From assembly GCF_036323735.1 (NCBI RefSeq), contig NC_086023.1, positions 15,487,501 through 15,551,500 on the forward strand: a stretch of 64,000 bases of DNA, in the 5' to 3' direction. Below are positions 1-12,809 of this stretch, one piece after another. Every line of letters begins with the position of its first letter. Positions within the stretch are counted from its first letter, which is position 1. Made by a program: the position numbers and the translations under genes. This DNA is from Rattus norvegicus. Taxonomy: Eukaryota; Chordata; Mammalia; Rodentia; Muridae. The notes beneath the pieces were generated by a model. The model was not told where the DNA came from. It ran no database searches and was given only the letters and a program-made list of their open reading frames with translations.

Positions 1-498
1 TGATGGACATGAAATGTATGGAAATGGGGGTGCCATTTTGAAAAAAAACTGCTATGTAGGATCACCTCAGACTATTTGCAGATTGACTTTTTCTGCCTCA
101 TCTTTCTAACTTCTGCCTGGACCCACTTTACATTTGAGCTTGACCTTTTGCTCCAGAATTGTTGTAGCAGAGGTTTTGCCCTCCTCTTGTGAGCAGAAAT
201 TCAATCTCTGCCCTGATGTTGTTATTACTATATGGCAAAATAAGACCTGTGTTTAGATTTATATGTTACATAGATAAAAATGCCCATAAGACTGAGGATT
301 CTCCATCTAGTCCCAGTACTTTGATAAATAACTAGGACTTTAAACCCAGTATATTTTCTAGTCTTCTAAAACAACTAGGCTTGAAGGCTTTTCTGAATTA
401 TTTATTATAAAAATGAGAAACATAGAAACTGATCATACCCTTCTTTCATTTTAGCTCTATTACTATAATGTAACTAAACTAGTTTGCATACTTACAAA

Positions 499-890
499 AA
501 TTAGTTAAGATTCTATTAATGTGATAAAATACATGACCAAAAGCAGCTTGGTGAGAAAAGGCTTTATTTCCTCTTAAAACTGCTCATCCCATTTTATCAT
601 TTAAGGAATAGGGGCAAGAGGCTAAGGTAAGAACCTGAATGCAGGAGTCCCAGAGTAGTGCTACTTACTAGCTATCCCCCAACCCCTAGGCAGTTTTCCT
701 GATATCCAAGAACATTTGCCTAGAGGAACCATCACCCACAGTGGGCTGGATGCTTCCAAACCAGTCATTAACCAAGAAAGTTCCCCACAGGTATACCCAC
801 AAGCCAGTCTAGGAGAGGCATTTTCTCTATTGTAGCTGCCTCTCCTCAAATGACTGCAACTTTTGTCAAATTGACAAAAAAACTAATCAG
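499..890. repeat. Rodent medium-reiteration interspersed repeat, copy 1
   Basis: The block opens with a 'ttagttaagattct..gtgataaaatacatgacc' type start. It continues with the 'aaaagcagcttggtgagaaaaggctttattt' and 'cccacagtgggctgg' phrases and closes near 'gtcaaattgacaaaaaaacta'. The same phrases recur at 2075-2450, and related ends occur at 15380-15745, 51300-51650 and 63571-63903. I recognise it as a common murid non-coding repeat but cannot fix the Repbase name. The small minus-strand frame at 661-849 inside it is a chance ORF. Confidence 0.6.
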
Positions 891-2074
891 GAAAATTAAC
901 CCCTTTTAAACTTGACACAAAGACATTACTCTTAATATATAACCTTTACTTTCTTTTGCATTCCCAACATCTAATATTAATATCAAAATAGAAAGCACTT
1001 CAACTTTTCAAAGTCCCATAGTCTTTAAGAATTCAAAAACTTTTAAATATCTTTAAAGTATCCAAGTCCTTTTCAAAGTTCAAAGCCCATCTAAACTAAC
1101 TAAATCCTCTACAATGTCCTTAAAATTTAGAAATTCTAAAGTTTTATATAATTCCCAAATCTTCTTTCAATGGGCTCCTATGAAATAAAACTAGGGACAT
1201 AACTTCTTTTTATAGGAGGCATGAGTTAGTGCATGATCATACCCGAATCAAAGCAAAACTATACAAAGTGTAGAAAACTTAATGCTTGACATCTAGAACC
1301 CACTCATTTTCATCAGGATCTTGGACCACTTCTCTCTCTGACTCTGCCTACTGCTGCACACACATCTTGTCTCACTGGCTGGCTCCACTCCACAGCTTCT
1401 GTTGTTTTTTTGGAGTCATTCCATGCTACTAGCATCTCTAAAATGCCGGGTTCTTCCGTACAACTGAGCTATACCATCAACACTAGCCTTTCTACTAGTC
1501 TACCACATCGTGCCAAGCCTCAACTTCTCTCTATGACTTGGAAATTCTACTTCAACTGTGGCTGCATCTTCACCAATGTCCTTTCTTGGCCTGTCGGATA
1601 CCAAGATTCTGCTTTCTGTGGCCCTTTTAAGCTTTCATAACTAGTAACAACTGGAATTCTTTATCCATTACCAAGTACAGCTTCCAGAATGAGGTACAAA
1701 GTTTCCCATCTCTGGGCCATAGCTACTCTATGCTGTCCCTGAGGAAAAACTCTCCAGAAGATATTGCTTCAATGCTCCTGAAGTCTTGTTAGTCACAGCC
1801 AAGTCTTCAGCCCCAGGCATCCAGAGTCCATTTCAAAATACGGGATAGTCTTATAGTCTTCATGGAACGTTTCAATTTCCCTCTAATACTTCACAAGCTT
1901 GATCTCCATAATCTGATCATTCTCAGGTTTAACTTCTTTAGTTCCTGCAGCAGCTCACTCAGCTCTAAACACTCAATAGTTTTTCTATCCCAAAGTTCAA
2001 AAGTCCTTTTACATTATTACATAAAACATATTCAGGCTGACCAAAGCAATACCACATGATTCTGGTGCAAATTT

Positions 2075-2450
2075 CACTCTTAGAGTTTCATTGCTGTGAT
2101 AGAACACCATGACCGAAAGCAACTTAGGGTGGAAAGAGTTTATTTCAGCTGGCAACTCTCAGAGTCAATAGTTGAGGAATACCAAGGTGGGAACTCAGTG
2201 CACCCGGAGGCAATAACAGACAGAGACCAAAGGGAAACACTGCTTCCTGACTAGCTCTCCATTGCTTGCTTAGTTTGTTTTCTTATCCAGGAACAACTGC
2301 CCAAAGGCGGAGCCACCCATAGGCTGGACTCTTCCCTATCAATCATAAACTAAGAAAGGACATGGTCGACAAGCTTGCCCTCAGACCAGTATTCTTGGCC
2401 ATTTTCACAATTAAAGCTCTTTTCTTTCAAAGGATTGTAGCTTGTTTCAA
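2075..2450. repeat. Rodent medium-reiteration interspersed repeat, copy 2
   Basis: Same family as 499-890: 'attgctgtgatagaacaccatgacc' type start, 'agagtttatttcagc', a 'ggcggagccacccataggctggac' type middle and an end near 2450. No coding potential. Orientation matches copy 1. Confidence 0.6.
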
Positions 2451-3392
2451 CATGTGTGTATGCCTGCATGTGTGTGTATAAATATATACATAGTTAAATG
2501 TTTTTATGACTATTATTTTCAATATTTACTATTTTTTAATTATAATTGACTATACAAAAAAATCCAAACAATGTATCGTGTCTGGAACTTACTATGATTT
2601 CATTAACAACTGAAAAGTCTGTGAAGTGTTCAATTATAATGTAAATTTCAAAGCATACATTAATACTCTGGAGAAGATATGTAAATCACAATTCCTAAAG
2701 TTGTTAAATCAGAGACTTTATAAATGCAAGAGAGTTATTATAATATAAACTAAGCTAATAGACAATCCAGTTTATTATATAGTAAAAATGATGCAGTAGG
2801 AAGAAAATGACACTGGGTGTAAGTGGGAATTATTCGTGAAGGTTCTTGTGTTGTATACAAACCACCTTAAGTGCAAGTTTGGACTTGAAAAGGGCCTCAT
2901 CTTCTGCAGCAAGCTGGTAATTTGGTATTAGCAACTGGATGAGCATGATGGCTGTGCTGGACACTCTGCTATTCTCACCATTGCTTTTTGAGAATGGTAT
3001 AATGGACACTAAGCCTAGCTGAACTTCCTCGTGTGTTTCATATTTTATTGGCCATAGAAAGTGTTATAGAAAACAATGTGATTGATGAATCAATATCTGA
3101 AAATTAGAAATCAAAAAGTAAAACTGGTGAGGTAAAAAGGGTCTTTTCATATGGAATTAATAAAATGTGAATCAAATATCAAAATTGTAACATTCAAACA
3201 TTTGTGGATGTTGAGTCTCATGCAATTAAATACTGAAACATGAGGAACAGTGTAGCTCCCCTGCCTCCCACCAGGGACTTTTCTAAGCTTGGATTCTATG
3301 CCCCATGTATTAGATGCCAAATATAGACTTCAGCTTTTCCACTTGGCCTCTTTCTTCCCCAAAATAATGACTCTGAGATAAATTATGAATAA

Positions 3393-3775
3393 TGTCTTAG
3401 CCCAAATGCTTTGGCCTATTCCATGACTAGCTTATTGTTGATATCAGAAATCGCCCTTAGCAGAGACACCTTTTGGTCACTGTTGCCATGGCAATGGCCA
3501 TACATTCCCAGAAGACGTTTTGGTTCAATTCACACCTCCACCTGGGAACCTTTATGTCCCATTCCAAATAAAAGGCAAATTCCCTGCCCCCTAACTTTCT
3601 TTTTCTCTTCTTTCTCTCCCCACTTCCCCTTGTCTCCTTTCCCCATTAAAATCTCACCACGTGGAACCGTGTTGGTGTGGGTTTGGTGTGCTCTCTCCCC
3701 ACGGGTGTGACCGATATTCTGATATTATTAACAACTGATATCTTATATTAATATCTGAGATTTAAATAACAACAT
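3393..3775 (+). repeat. Probable LTR of an endogenous retrovirus, with the start of its leader
   Basis: The block looks like an LTR. It has a CT-rich stretch, an ATTAAA-type poly(A) signal near 3644, then a short GT-rich stretch ('gtgttggtgtgggtttggtgtg') and, after about 100 bp, '..aacattggtggcccgtc', which resembles an LTR end (CA) followed by a primer-binding-site-like TGG. I could not find a second LTR or a TSD, and the 5' border is a guess. The 99-aa frame at 3411-3710 inside it is not a gene. Confidence 0.4.
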
Positions 3776-4643
3776 TGGTGGCCCGTCAACACTTATAGCT
3801 TAGTTAACTGGTTTAAAGTATTCTATCTTTTGCACATGGTTAGTTACTATTCATCAGGTTTATGCGACCTTCTCCTCCAGAGTTCAGGACAAATTCTCTT
3901 TCCCTAACCTGACTATCTCAGAGTTCCCTTTCTGTAGTGAAATTTCCACCTCCCTCTTTCCTGCCTAAGCTCATTAGCCAATAACCTTTTGTAGACAGAT
4001 GAAGCTTCCATAAATTGCTCAAGATATTCTTTATAGAACAGTGCTTTCCCTTAGAAGCTGATTTCTCTTAGTCAAGAAGACCCAGAGCTATGATCAGTCA
4101 TTGCAACTGGATGTGTCAAAATTAACCTATTTTTTTTACCTTTTATAATTTTTAATTATAAAAAATGATAGCATATACTTTATCACCCAAGGTCCGTGCT
4201 CAGAATAAGTGCCTCACCATTCTGTCTTTTGATTCCCAGAGGATGATGTGTTTCATTCTAGTGGATACACGGGAAAGGCTTCCATTGCTCAGTTTCATGC
4301 TTTGTATTGTGGAAACATTCAGGCATAATAAATATAGCTAATTGGGAAAACAAGAGTTAATTGTCTATTGTAAGTAAATTCTTTTAAGAGCAAAAAGAAA
4401 AAGGAGAGGGCATGAGTGAGAAGGTAGCTGATGCCAAATGTTAGAAGGCAGCATTTGACAATATTATGGAGACAAACTCCTCTGAGTAGTTTCTATCCTC
4501 TAGTGATGGGGAGGCTGCTTTAGTGGAACTTGGTATAAATCAATTAAATAAATTTTCATGAAATTATATCAGCACAAGACACACAAATAGACTACAATAT
4601 GTCAAGTGTAGTTTGGCAGTAACAGCACTTACTTTCCTTGCAG

Positions 4644-4760
4644 ATAGTCTACATGGGCTGGTGTGAAGCCTGGGAGCAGGAATCCCTCCAGGACCGTGTG
4701 TACACACCTGTGTTTCTTGCCCTGCGGGGCTCCTGTCTTTACAGGTTCCTGTCACCTCCA
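4644..4760 (+). CDS. Sntg1: Sntg1 internal exon (39 codons): gamma-1-syntrophin, start of C-terminal PH domain
   Basis: The exon opens after the acceptor 'ctttccttgcag' and closes before the donor 'gtaagtg'. It is 117 bp, phase 0 at both ends, and encodes IVYMGWCEAW...RGSCLYRFLSPP. Gamma-1-syntrophin is a mainly neuronal cytoplasmic adaptor of the dystrophin complex, with an N-terminal PDZ domain, a PH domain and a syntrophin-unique tail. These residues match my memory of the first strands of the PH domain (roughly residues 285-325 of about 517): the 'hhhhGW' first strand and the 'FLALRGSCLY' strand pair. The next exon (6718) continues the domain in frame. SNTG2 is the main alternative, but the wording fits SNTG1 better. 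The open frame runs on past the donor to 4835, but that part is intron. Confidence 0.93.
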
Positions 4761-6717
4761 GTAAGTGTTTATAGCCAAATGTTTGAGCTCCTCAATCTGC
4801 TCATAGAAGACTCATATCACCTGAACAACGCCTAGTTACCAATGCAGTTTGAAAATAAGTCACAGAGACATTTAGGAAATTGTTCATATTTTGCCAAAAG
4901 TAAAGCTTTCAAGACATTAGATGTCATTTTTCGCTTAAGAACCTGAAAACTGGAGCAAGCCATAATATTGTTGTTAAAAATTTCATGAAGACATTGGAAA
5001 TAATTTAAGAAACATCCCCAAAGATATGTCAAGGAATTTCCTATAGTGTATGAAAATGTAAAGAAATGCAGATAGGTAGAGATTTAAACATTTATTCTAT
5101 ATTAATTAATGCTCCATTCCTTTTGTATCTGTGGACCATGTGAGGGGCCTTAGTCTGTGTGTGCAGTGTTTCATTATCAGCATTACGCTTTCAACTTGTA
5201 TTTAAATTTTTATTAACATATAATAAATAAAACTTCAAAATAGTCCATATTAAGTCTACATATATTAAGTAAAATTCTAATGTTGCTAATGTTGTTAAGT
5301 AAAATGTTGCTAAGAGTATAAATGAAAGGCAGGTATGATGTTACATGCCTGCATTTCTGAGTGTGGGACTTTGAGGAAAGGAGAGGATGTGATTGAGGCT
5401 GGCCAGGTATAAAAGGTGAGATGCTGTCTCCAAATAAACTACTATAGTACAACAAAACAACAAGAAAAATACAAATGTCACAAAGGTTTAAATAAAATTT
5501 TATTATTCTTGGGGAAAAGAGAAATATTTTCTGGGGAATACATGAATACATTAATTTTCCCCTACTGTAAAAATTAGGTAGCTAGGTCAGCCACTAAAGA
5601 AAAACGCAGTGTCAGAGAATTCAGGCCATTTGGCCACATGGCTGTGTTGTATGGCTTAGAGCAGCATAGTGCAACATGCTTAGTGTATACAGCAGAGGAG
5701 GATGTTTACTTTATGGTAGCCAGAGGGGAGAGAAAATAGGACTTCAGATGTTAATATTCCATAGAAATTCATGTCCCTAATGACCTAAACTTTCTTACAT
5801 TATAGACCACCTTCTAAATGTTTGGCGATGTCACAAAATATAACAAACTAGGAACAACCATTGAATACACGTGTCTTTGGGGGAATATTCAAGCTCAGCT
5901 TCAGCTATCACAGTTCAGTATATGATCTTCCATACTGTGCAATTCTTTTGGACCCTAATCTGTTTGTAATATATTCTATTACATCTTCTATGTACACTCA
6001 ATATGTATGCACATTTATTTACTTGAAATCCTTGCTTTGGAAGCATGTAACTTATAGAGAATAAACACAGAATAAATATAATTATTACCACAGGATACCA
6101 TGCTGCTCACTGATAGGTTTAATAGTATAAATGATCTGAGAGTTCTCGAGTATGAATCATTGCTATTTTTAATGTTTATGTCCATAAAGAATTCATGGTA
6201 CCAGAAAGGAAAAAATAATATTTTATATATTCTTACCCTTAATAATTTCTTCTGCTTGGAGAGATTAAATATTTTAGAATAAGTAAGGGAATTAACTTCA
6301 GAGTAGAGATGATATTTCACAATATCTTAATAATATTAGAATGGTTTTAAAATATCAATAATTTATTTTTAAATAATCAAAACCAGTTCTACTCTGTATT
6401 TTTAAGGGAAAATGCATATTTAATACTTGCATATTCAATATTTCTGTTAAAAGAACACACAAATTATTTTAAAGATATAAAAATTTTTCTCAAATGGAAA
6501 TTGTTGCAAACAACATAAAATGTGTCCTGAAAAGAGTAAGACAAATGATGATAAATTTTGAATAAACCCAAATGCTATAGAAGGACCTTTATAGAAAGTA
6601 TCACTTATTGAGAGACTAAAGAAACACTTCCATGAAAGTATCATTATCCAGATGAAACAGAGGGAAACAGAAATGCCTTACTAGTACCAATGATCTGTTA
6701 TTATCTGTCTTTTAAAG
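4761..6717 (+). other. Sntg1: Sntg1 intron between the first two visible exons
   Basis: This 1,957-bp intron is bounded by GTAAGT and AG. It holds a decayed B1-like SINE (5325-5440) and a diverged repeat-like stretch (about 5590-5890). The remainder is AT-rich. The open frames of 60-112 aa in it on either strand are chance frames without recognisable domains. Confidence 0.85.
5325..5440 (+). repeat. Diverged B1-like SINE
   Basis: The order of 'ggtatgatgttacatgcctgcatttctgag', 'gaggctggccaggtataaaaggtgag' and 'tgctgtctccaaataaac' follows the 7SL-derived B1 consensus with many substitutions. It is old and the poly(A) is poor. Confidence 0.55.
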
Positions 6718-6789
6718 GTGACCACCTGGGACTGGACTCGAGCAGAGAAGACCTTCTCCGTGTGTGAGATCATGTGCAAAGTTCTCAAG
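6718..6789 (+). CDS. Sntg1: Sntg1 internal exon (24 codons): PH domain, middle
   Basis: The acceptor is 'gtcttttaaag' and the donor 'gtatgtg'. The exon is 72 bp, phase 0/0, and encodes VTTWDWTRAEK...CEIMCKVLK. It joins in frame to the preceding ...FLSPP and to the following DSDLLDRRKH. In gamma-1-syntrophin this is the middle of the C-terminal PH domain. The 'W-W-RAEKTF-VCEIMCK-LK' pattern is how I remember the SNTG1 family protein. The intron that follows is about 23.7 kb and is the main landing ground for the L1 insertions on the left half of the window. No defect is visible. Confidence 0.93.
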
Positions 6790-7811
6790 GTATGTGTACT
6801 AAGGACAAGCCCTTTGATGGAACACCTTCTGAAGAGTGGGTCTCTGAGCTCAGGTAGAGCTTGTGAAAACAATCTATGAATTGAAAAGAATATGGAAAGT
6901 AAAATGAGAGGTAAAAGAAACTCAACATACACAAATGCCCAGGCACTCAGAGAGTAAGTATGAGCAAGAAAAATACACATGAGATCAAATGGAGAAGAGC
7001 ATATTTTCTTTGTCTTGGGATCTGACAATCACTGCATTTTGGTTAAACCCTTGATGACACAGAACTCTCATAGCATCAAAGTTTCAGGGATTCTTAAAAC
7101 CTGAAATGACTTATAAAGTATAGAGTAGGAATTAAAGTGAGTTATATGAAAGAACCATCAGTGCAGGTTTCCTTTCAAAATTTTTATTGTGTAGAGTTAA
7201 TGTCTACAACATGATGCTATGGGGAATTATATTAATGCATTGACATATGTATTAACATATATGTTAATATATATATATGTATATATAATGGAAAGACACT
7301 AACATGCAGTAAATTTTCATAGTCTTAATATCTCATGTCAATTGTTTCTTTGAATTAAAAGCTGGTAAAATCTCATGTTGCTCTTCAAATTTCTACATGT
7401 CCTAATCTTGTGTATCTGCCACTTTGTGGCTATTGACTTCTATCTGCTTGGTTTTCCCACTCTCAGACCTACCTGTTCTTCAGGTCTCCATTTCTGTATA
7501 TTTGAATTGAACATTTCACTGTTTTTCTATAGTCCAAGATCAAAGGAGCTCATATATTCTCAAATCTGATTCATTTCATTGCAAGCCCATGCTGTGAAAG
7601 ATCTTAGGCATTCTTGGGGCTGAATACTATATACCTTGTGTTTATGTACCACAGTTATTTTGTCTTTCATAGTTTCTTCTATAGATTCCATATTCTGGTT
7701 ACTGTCAAAAAGATGCAGACAAGTTAATGCTTTCATCTAGTAGTGATTACATCTTCTCTAGTGTATGCCCAGAGCAAAATTGCTGCCTGGGTTATAGTTT
7801 ATCATTGGCAA

Positions 7812-7814
<3 letters not shown>

Positions 7815-7867
<53 letters not shown>
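7815..7867. repeat. (AT)n microsatellite
   Basis: An almost pure AT dinucleotide run of about 50 bp. It accounts for the IYIYIY stretch in the chance 66-aa frame at 7727-7927. Confidence 0.97.
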
Positions 7868-7870
<3 letters not shown>

Positions 7871-8929
7871 TCACGTAGTGGGTATTCTGACCTAACTCTC
7901 CACACAGCTGTATTAAATGTGTATTAACCTGAGTAACAGATGTTGTCTTTTCCCTTTTAGAAAATAGGCATGTTAAGGAATAATAGGTAATAGCTTCCAG
8001 TGGTTTATTTGTGAATTTCCCCTATTAGTGATGTTGATCATTACTGTATCTGCTTATTGGCCAGGTTTTTGTCCTCTTTAGAGAAATGATTATTCAGGTC
8101 TTTTGTCCATTATTTTAAATTTCATTGAGACTTTTGTATATTTTTATCTGAATTGAGTAGTCCAGAAGTATTTTATTTATTTATTTTTATTGGACTTCTT
8201 TAAATTTACATTTCAAATCTTATCCCCTTTCCTGGTTTCATATCCCTAAACCTCCTATCCCATCCTTCCTCCTCCTTCTTCTATGAGGGTGTTCTCCCAC
8301 ACAACCACCCACCCCTTCCCACCTCCCCACCCTGACATTCCCCTACAATGGAGGATCTAGCCTTGGCAGGACCAAGGGCTTCTCTTCCCATTGTTGCCCA
8401 ACATGACATTCCTTTGCAACATATGCAGCTGGAGCCATGGGTCTGTCCATGTGTACTCTTTGGATGGTGGTTTAGTACCTGAAACCTCTGGTTGGTTGGT
8501 ATTGTTGTTCTTATGGGGTTGCCAACCCCTTCTGCTCCTTTGATTCTTTCTCTACCTCCTCCAAAGGGGACCCTGTTCTCAGTTCAATGGTGGGCTGCCC
8601 AGCATCTGCCTCTGTATTTGTCATGCTCTGTCAGAGCCTCTCAAGAGACAATTATATCAGGCTCCTGTCAGCATACAGTTCTCGGCATCAGCAATATTGT
8701 CTGGATTTGGTGTATACATATATACAGGCTGGATCCTTACGTGGGACAGTCTCTGGATGGCCTTGCCTTCAGTCTCTGCTCCAAATTTTGTCTTTATATT
8801 TTCTCCTTTGAATATTTTTATTCCCCTTCTAAGAAGAACTGAAGCATTGGCAGTTTGGTCATCCTTCTTCTTGAACTTCATGTGGTCTATGGATTGTATC
8901 TCAGGTAATTTGAGCTTTTGGGCTAATAT

Positions 8930-11900
8930 CCATTTATCAGTAAGTGCATACCATGTGTGTTTTTTGGGATTGGGTTACCTGACTCAGGATGATACTTTCT
9001 AGTTTCATCCATTTGCCTATAAATTTCATGAAGTCATTGTTTTTAATAGCAGAGTAATACTCCATTGTGTAAATGTATCAGATTTTCTGTATCCATTCCT
9101 CTGTTGAAGGGCATCTGGGTTCTTTCCAGCTTCTGGATATTGTAAATAAGGCTGCTATGAACATAGTGGAGCAAGTGTCCTTATTATATGCTGGAGCATC
9201 TTTTGGGTATATGCTAAGGAATGGTATAGCTGGGTCCTCAAGTAGTACTATGACCAAATTTCTAAGGTACCTCCTAACTTACTTCCAGAGCGGTTGTACC
9301 AGCTTGCAATCCCAACAAAAATAGAGTTTTCCTCTTTCTCTGAATCCTTGCCAACATCCATTGACACCTGAGTTTTTGATATTAACCTTTCTGACTGGTG
9401 TGAGGTGGAATCTTAGGGTTGTTTTGATTTGAATTTCCCAGATGACTACGGATGTTCAGCATTTCTTTAGATATTTCTCAACCATTCGATATTCCTCAGC
9501 TGAGAATTCACTTCTTAGTTCTGTACCCCATTTTTAATAGAGTTATTTGATTCTTTGAGGTCTCACTTCTTGAGTTCTTTGTATATATTGGTTATAGCCA
9601 TCTATTAGATGTAGGATTGGTAAAGATCTTTTCCCAATCTGTTGGTTGCCATTTTGTCCTAATGCCTTACAGAAGCTTTGCAATTTTATGAAGTCCCATT
9701 TGTCAACTTTTGATCTTAGAGCATAAGCAATTGATGTTCTGTTCAGGAAAATTTTTTTCAGTGGTCATGTGTTCAAGGCTCTTCCCCAATTTTACCTCTA
9801 ATAGCTAGAGTGTATATGGTCTATATGGATGTCTTTGATCCAGTTGGACTTCAGCTTTGTACAGGGTGATAAGAATGGATCGATATGCAATTTTGTACAT
9901 GCTGACCTCCAGTTGAACGAACACCATTTGTTGAAAATGCTATCTTTTCCCACTGGATAGTTTTAGCTCCTTTATCAAAGATCAAGTAACCACATATGTG
10001 TGGGTTCATTTCTGGGTCTTTCTTCAATTCTATTACATTGATCTACGTTCCTGTCTAAGTTCCATTATCATAAAGTTATTATCACTGTTGCCCTGTAATA
10101 TCCACTGTTGCTCAGTTTGAGGTCAGGGATGGTGAGTCCCACAGAAATTCTCTTTTAATGTTGAGGATAGTTTTAACTATCCTGGTTTGTTATTTCATTT
10201 GAATTTGCAAATTACTTTTTTTTAACCTCTATGAAGAATTGAGTTGGAATTTTGATGGGGATTGCATTGAATCTGTAGATTGCTTTTGGCAAGGTGGTCA
10301 TTTTTGCTATATTATTACTGCCATTCCAGGAACATGGGAGATTTTTCCATCTTTAACATCGTTATATTTCCTTGTTCAGAGACTTGAAGTTCTTGTTATA
10401 CAGATCTTTCACTTGTTTGGTGAGAGTAACACTGAGGTATTTTAAATTATTTGGGAGTATTGTGAAGGATGTCATTTCATTCATTTCTTTCTCACCCTGT
10501 TTAACCTTTGGGTACAGGAAGGCTACTGATTTGTTTGAGTTGATTTTCTACCCAGATACTTTGCTGAATTTGTTTATCAGGTATAGTAGTTATTTGGTGG
10601 AACTTTTGGGGTCACTTAAATATACTATCATATCATCTGAGAATAGAGATATTTTGGCTTCTTCTTTTCCAATTTGTATCACTTTGAGCTCATTTTGTTA
10701 TCTGATTACTTAGTCTCAGATTTTGAATACTATCTTGAATAAGTAGGAAGAGAGTGGGCAGCCTTGTTTAGTCCCTGATTTCACATGGGATTGCTTCGAT
10801 TTTCTCTCCATTTAGTTTGATATTGATTACTTGTTTGCTGTATATTGCATTTACTATGTTTAGGTATGGGCCTTGAATTCCTGATCTTTTCAAGACTTTT
10901 ATCATAAAGGGGTGTAGAATTTGATCAAGTGCTTTCTCAACTCATGTGATTTTTTTTCTTTGAGTTTGTTTATATAGTGGATTATGTTGTTGAATTTCCA
11001 TATATTGAACCATCTCTGCATCCCTTGGATAAAGCCTACTTGTTCATGATAGATGACCATTTTGATATTTCTTGGATTCAGTTTGTGAGAAGTTTATTGC
11101 ATATTTTTACATCCATATTAATAAGGGAAACTGGTCGGAAATTCTCTTTGGGTTTTTTTTTGTGGTTTAGTTATAAGCATAATTGTGGTTTTATAGAAGG
11201 AATTATTTAGTATTTTTCTGTTTCTATTTTGTAGAATAGTTTGAACACTATTAGTATTAGGTCTTCTATGAAGATTTGAATAAAATTCTGCACTAAACCC
11301 ATCTTGTCCTGGGCTTTTTTTTTTTTTTTTTTTGGTTGGGTGACTTTTAATGAGTGCTTCTCTTTCTTTAGGAATTATGGGAATGTTTAGAAGGTTTATC
11401 TGATCTGATTTAACTTTGGCACCTGAAAATTGTCTATTTCATCCAGATTTTCCAGTTTTGTTGAGTATAGCCATTTGTAGTAGCTTCTGATGATTTTTTG
11501 AGTTTCCTCAGTTTCTGTTGTTGTCTCCCTTTTCATTTCTGATTTTGTTAATTTGGACACTGTCTCTGTGCCCTCTGTTTGGTCTGGCTAAGGGATTGTC
11601 TATCATGTTGATTTTCTCAAAGAACCAGCTCCTTGTTTTGTTGATTCTTTGTATAGTTGTTTTTATTTCTACGTGGCTGATTTCAGCCATGAGTTTGATT
11701 ATTTCCTGATCTCTACTCCTCTTGGGTATATTTGCTACTTTTAGTTCTAGAGATTTTAGGTGTGCTGTCAGGCTGTTACTGTATACTCTCTCCAGTTTCT
11801 TTTTTCAGGCATTCAGAGCTATGAGTTTTCCTCTTAACATTGCTTTCTTTGTGTCCCAGAATTTTAGGTTTTTGAGCCTTCATTTTCATTATATTCTAAA

Positions 11901-11987
11901 ATGCCTTTAATTTCTTTCTTTACTTCTTCCTTGACCAAGTTATCATTGAATAGAGCATTGTTCAACTTCCATGTATATGTGGGCTTT

Positions 11988-12035
<48 letters not shown>

Positions 12036-12770
12036 TTGTTGTTATTGTAGACCAGCCTTATTCCGTGATGATCTGATAGGACGCATGGGTTTATTTCAAT
12101 CTTCTTTTATCTATTTAGGTGTGTTTTGTGACCGATTTATATTGTCAATTTTAAAGAAGATACCATGAGGTCCTGAGAAGAAAGTGTATACTTTTGATTT
12201 AAGGTGAAATTTTCTGTAGATATCTGTTATCTTGTTCATAACCTCTATTAGTTTCACTGTGTCTCTGTTTAGTTTCTGTTTCAATGACTAGTCCATTAGT
12301 GAGAGCTGGGTGTTGAAGTCTCCCATTATTATTGTGTGGGGGTCACTGTGTATTTTGAACTTTTATAGTTTCTTTTATGAATGTAGGTGCCCTTGCCTTT
12401 GGGGCATAGATGTTCAGACTTGAGACTGTCTCTTGGTGGATTTTTTCCTTTGATGCCCATTTAGTCTCCTTTCTCACCTTGCTTGAGAACTTTAGGTTGA
12501 AAGTCTATTTTATTGGATATTAGGATGGTAACTACAGCATGTTTCTTGTGACCATTTGCTTGGAATGCCTTTTTCCAGCCTTTTACTTTGAGGTCATGAT
12601 GGTCTTTGTTATTGAAATGTTTTTCCTGTATGAAGCAAAATGCTGGATCCTACTTTTATATTTAGTCTGTTAGCTTTTTTATACCTAAATTAAGCCCATT
12701 AATCTTGAGAGATATTAAAGATAGATGATTGTTAGTTTGTATTTTGTTCGTTTTTTTAGGTGGCATTATG
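8930..12770 (-). pseudogene. L1 ORF2 remnant (endonuclease/reverse transcriptase) of the old L1
   Basis: The N-terminal end is visible at 12662-12770 ('SLISLKINGLN', the start of the endonuclease domain). The end of the reverse-transcriptase region and the C-terminal part can be followed by alignment to the 17657-20932 copy. Both nonsense and frameshift changes are spread over the whole length. The apparent plus-strand ORFs here are antisense shadows. Confidence 0.8.
11986..12046. repeat. (TTG)n microsatellite inside L1 ORF2
   Basis: About 55-60 bp of TTG/GTT repeats. The other L1 copies have only a short 'ttgttattgaagacc' stretch at the same place (20760-20775), so the repeat grew after insertion. 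Confidence 0.9.
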
Positions 12771-12809
12771 TGCATGTGGTTCTCTCCTTTTTGTTTTGTT
12801 GTAAGATGA

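Larger units (their letters stand above)
1..4643 (+). other. Sntg1: Intronic sequence upstream of the first visible Sntg1 exon
   Basis: I see no convincing exon in this stretch. It holds two copies of a rodent medium-reiteration repeat (about 499-890 and 2075-2450) and an LTR-like block (about 3393-3775). The rest is AT-rich unique-looking DNA. It is called intron only because the exon at 4644 opens in phase 0 behind a normal acceptor and encodes an internal part of the protein. An upstream exon too short or diverged to spot by eye cannot be excluded. Confidence 0.6.

Noticed and set aside
7727..7927. 66-aa frame with an IYIYIY run
   Set aside because: Translation of an (AT)n microsatellite.
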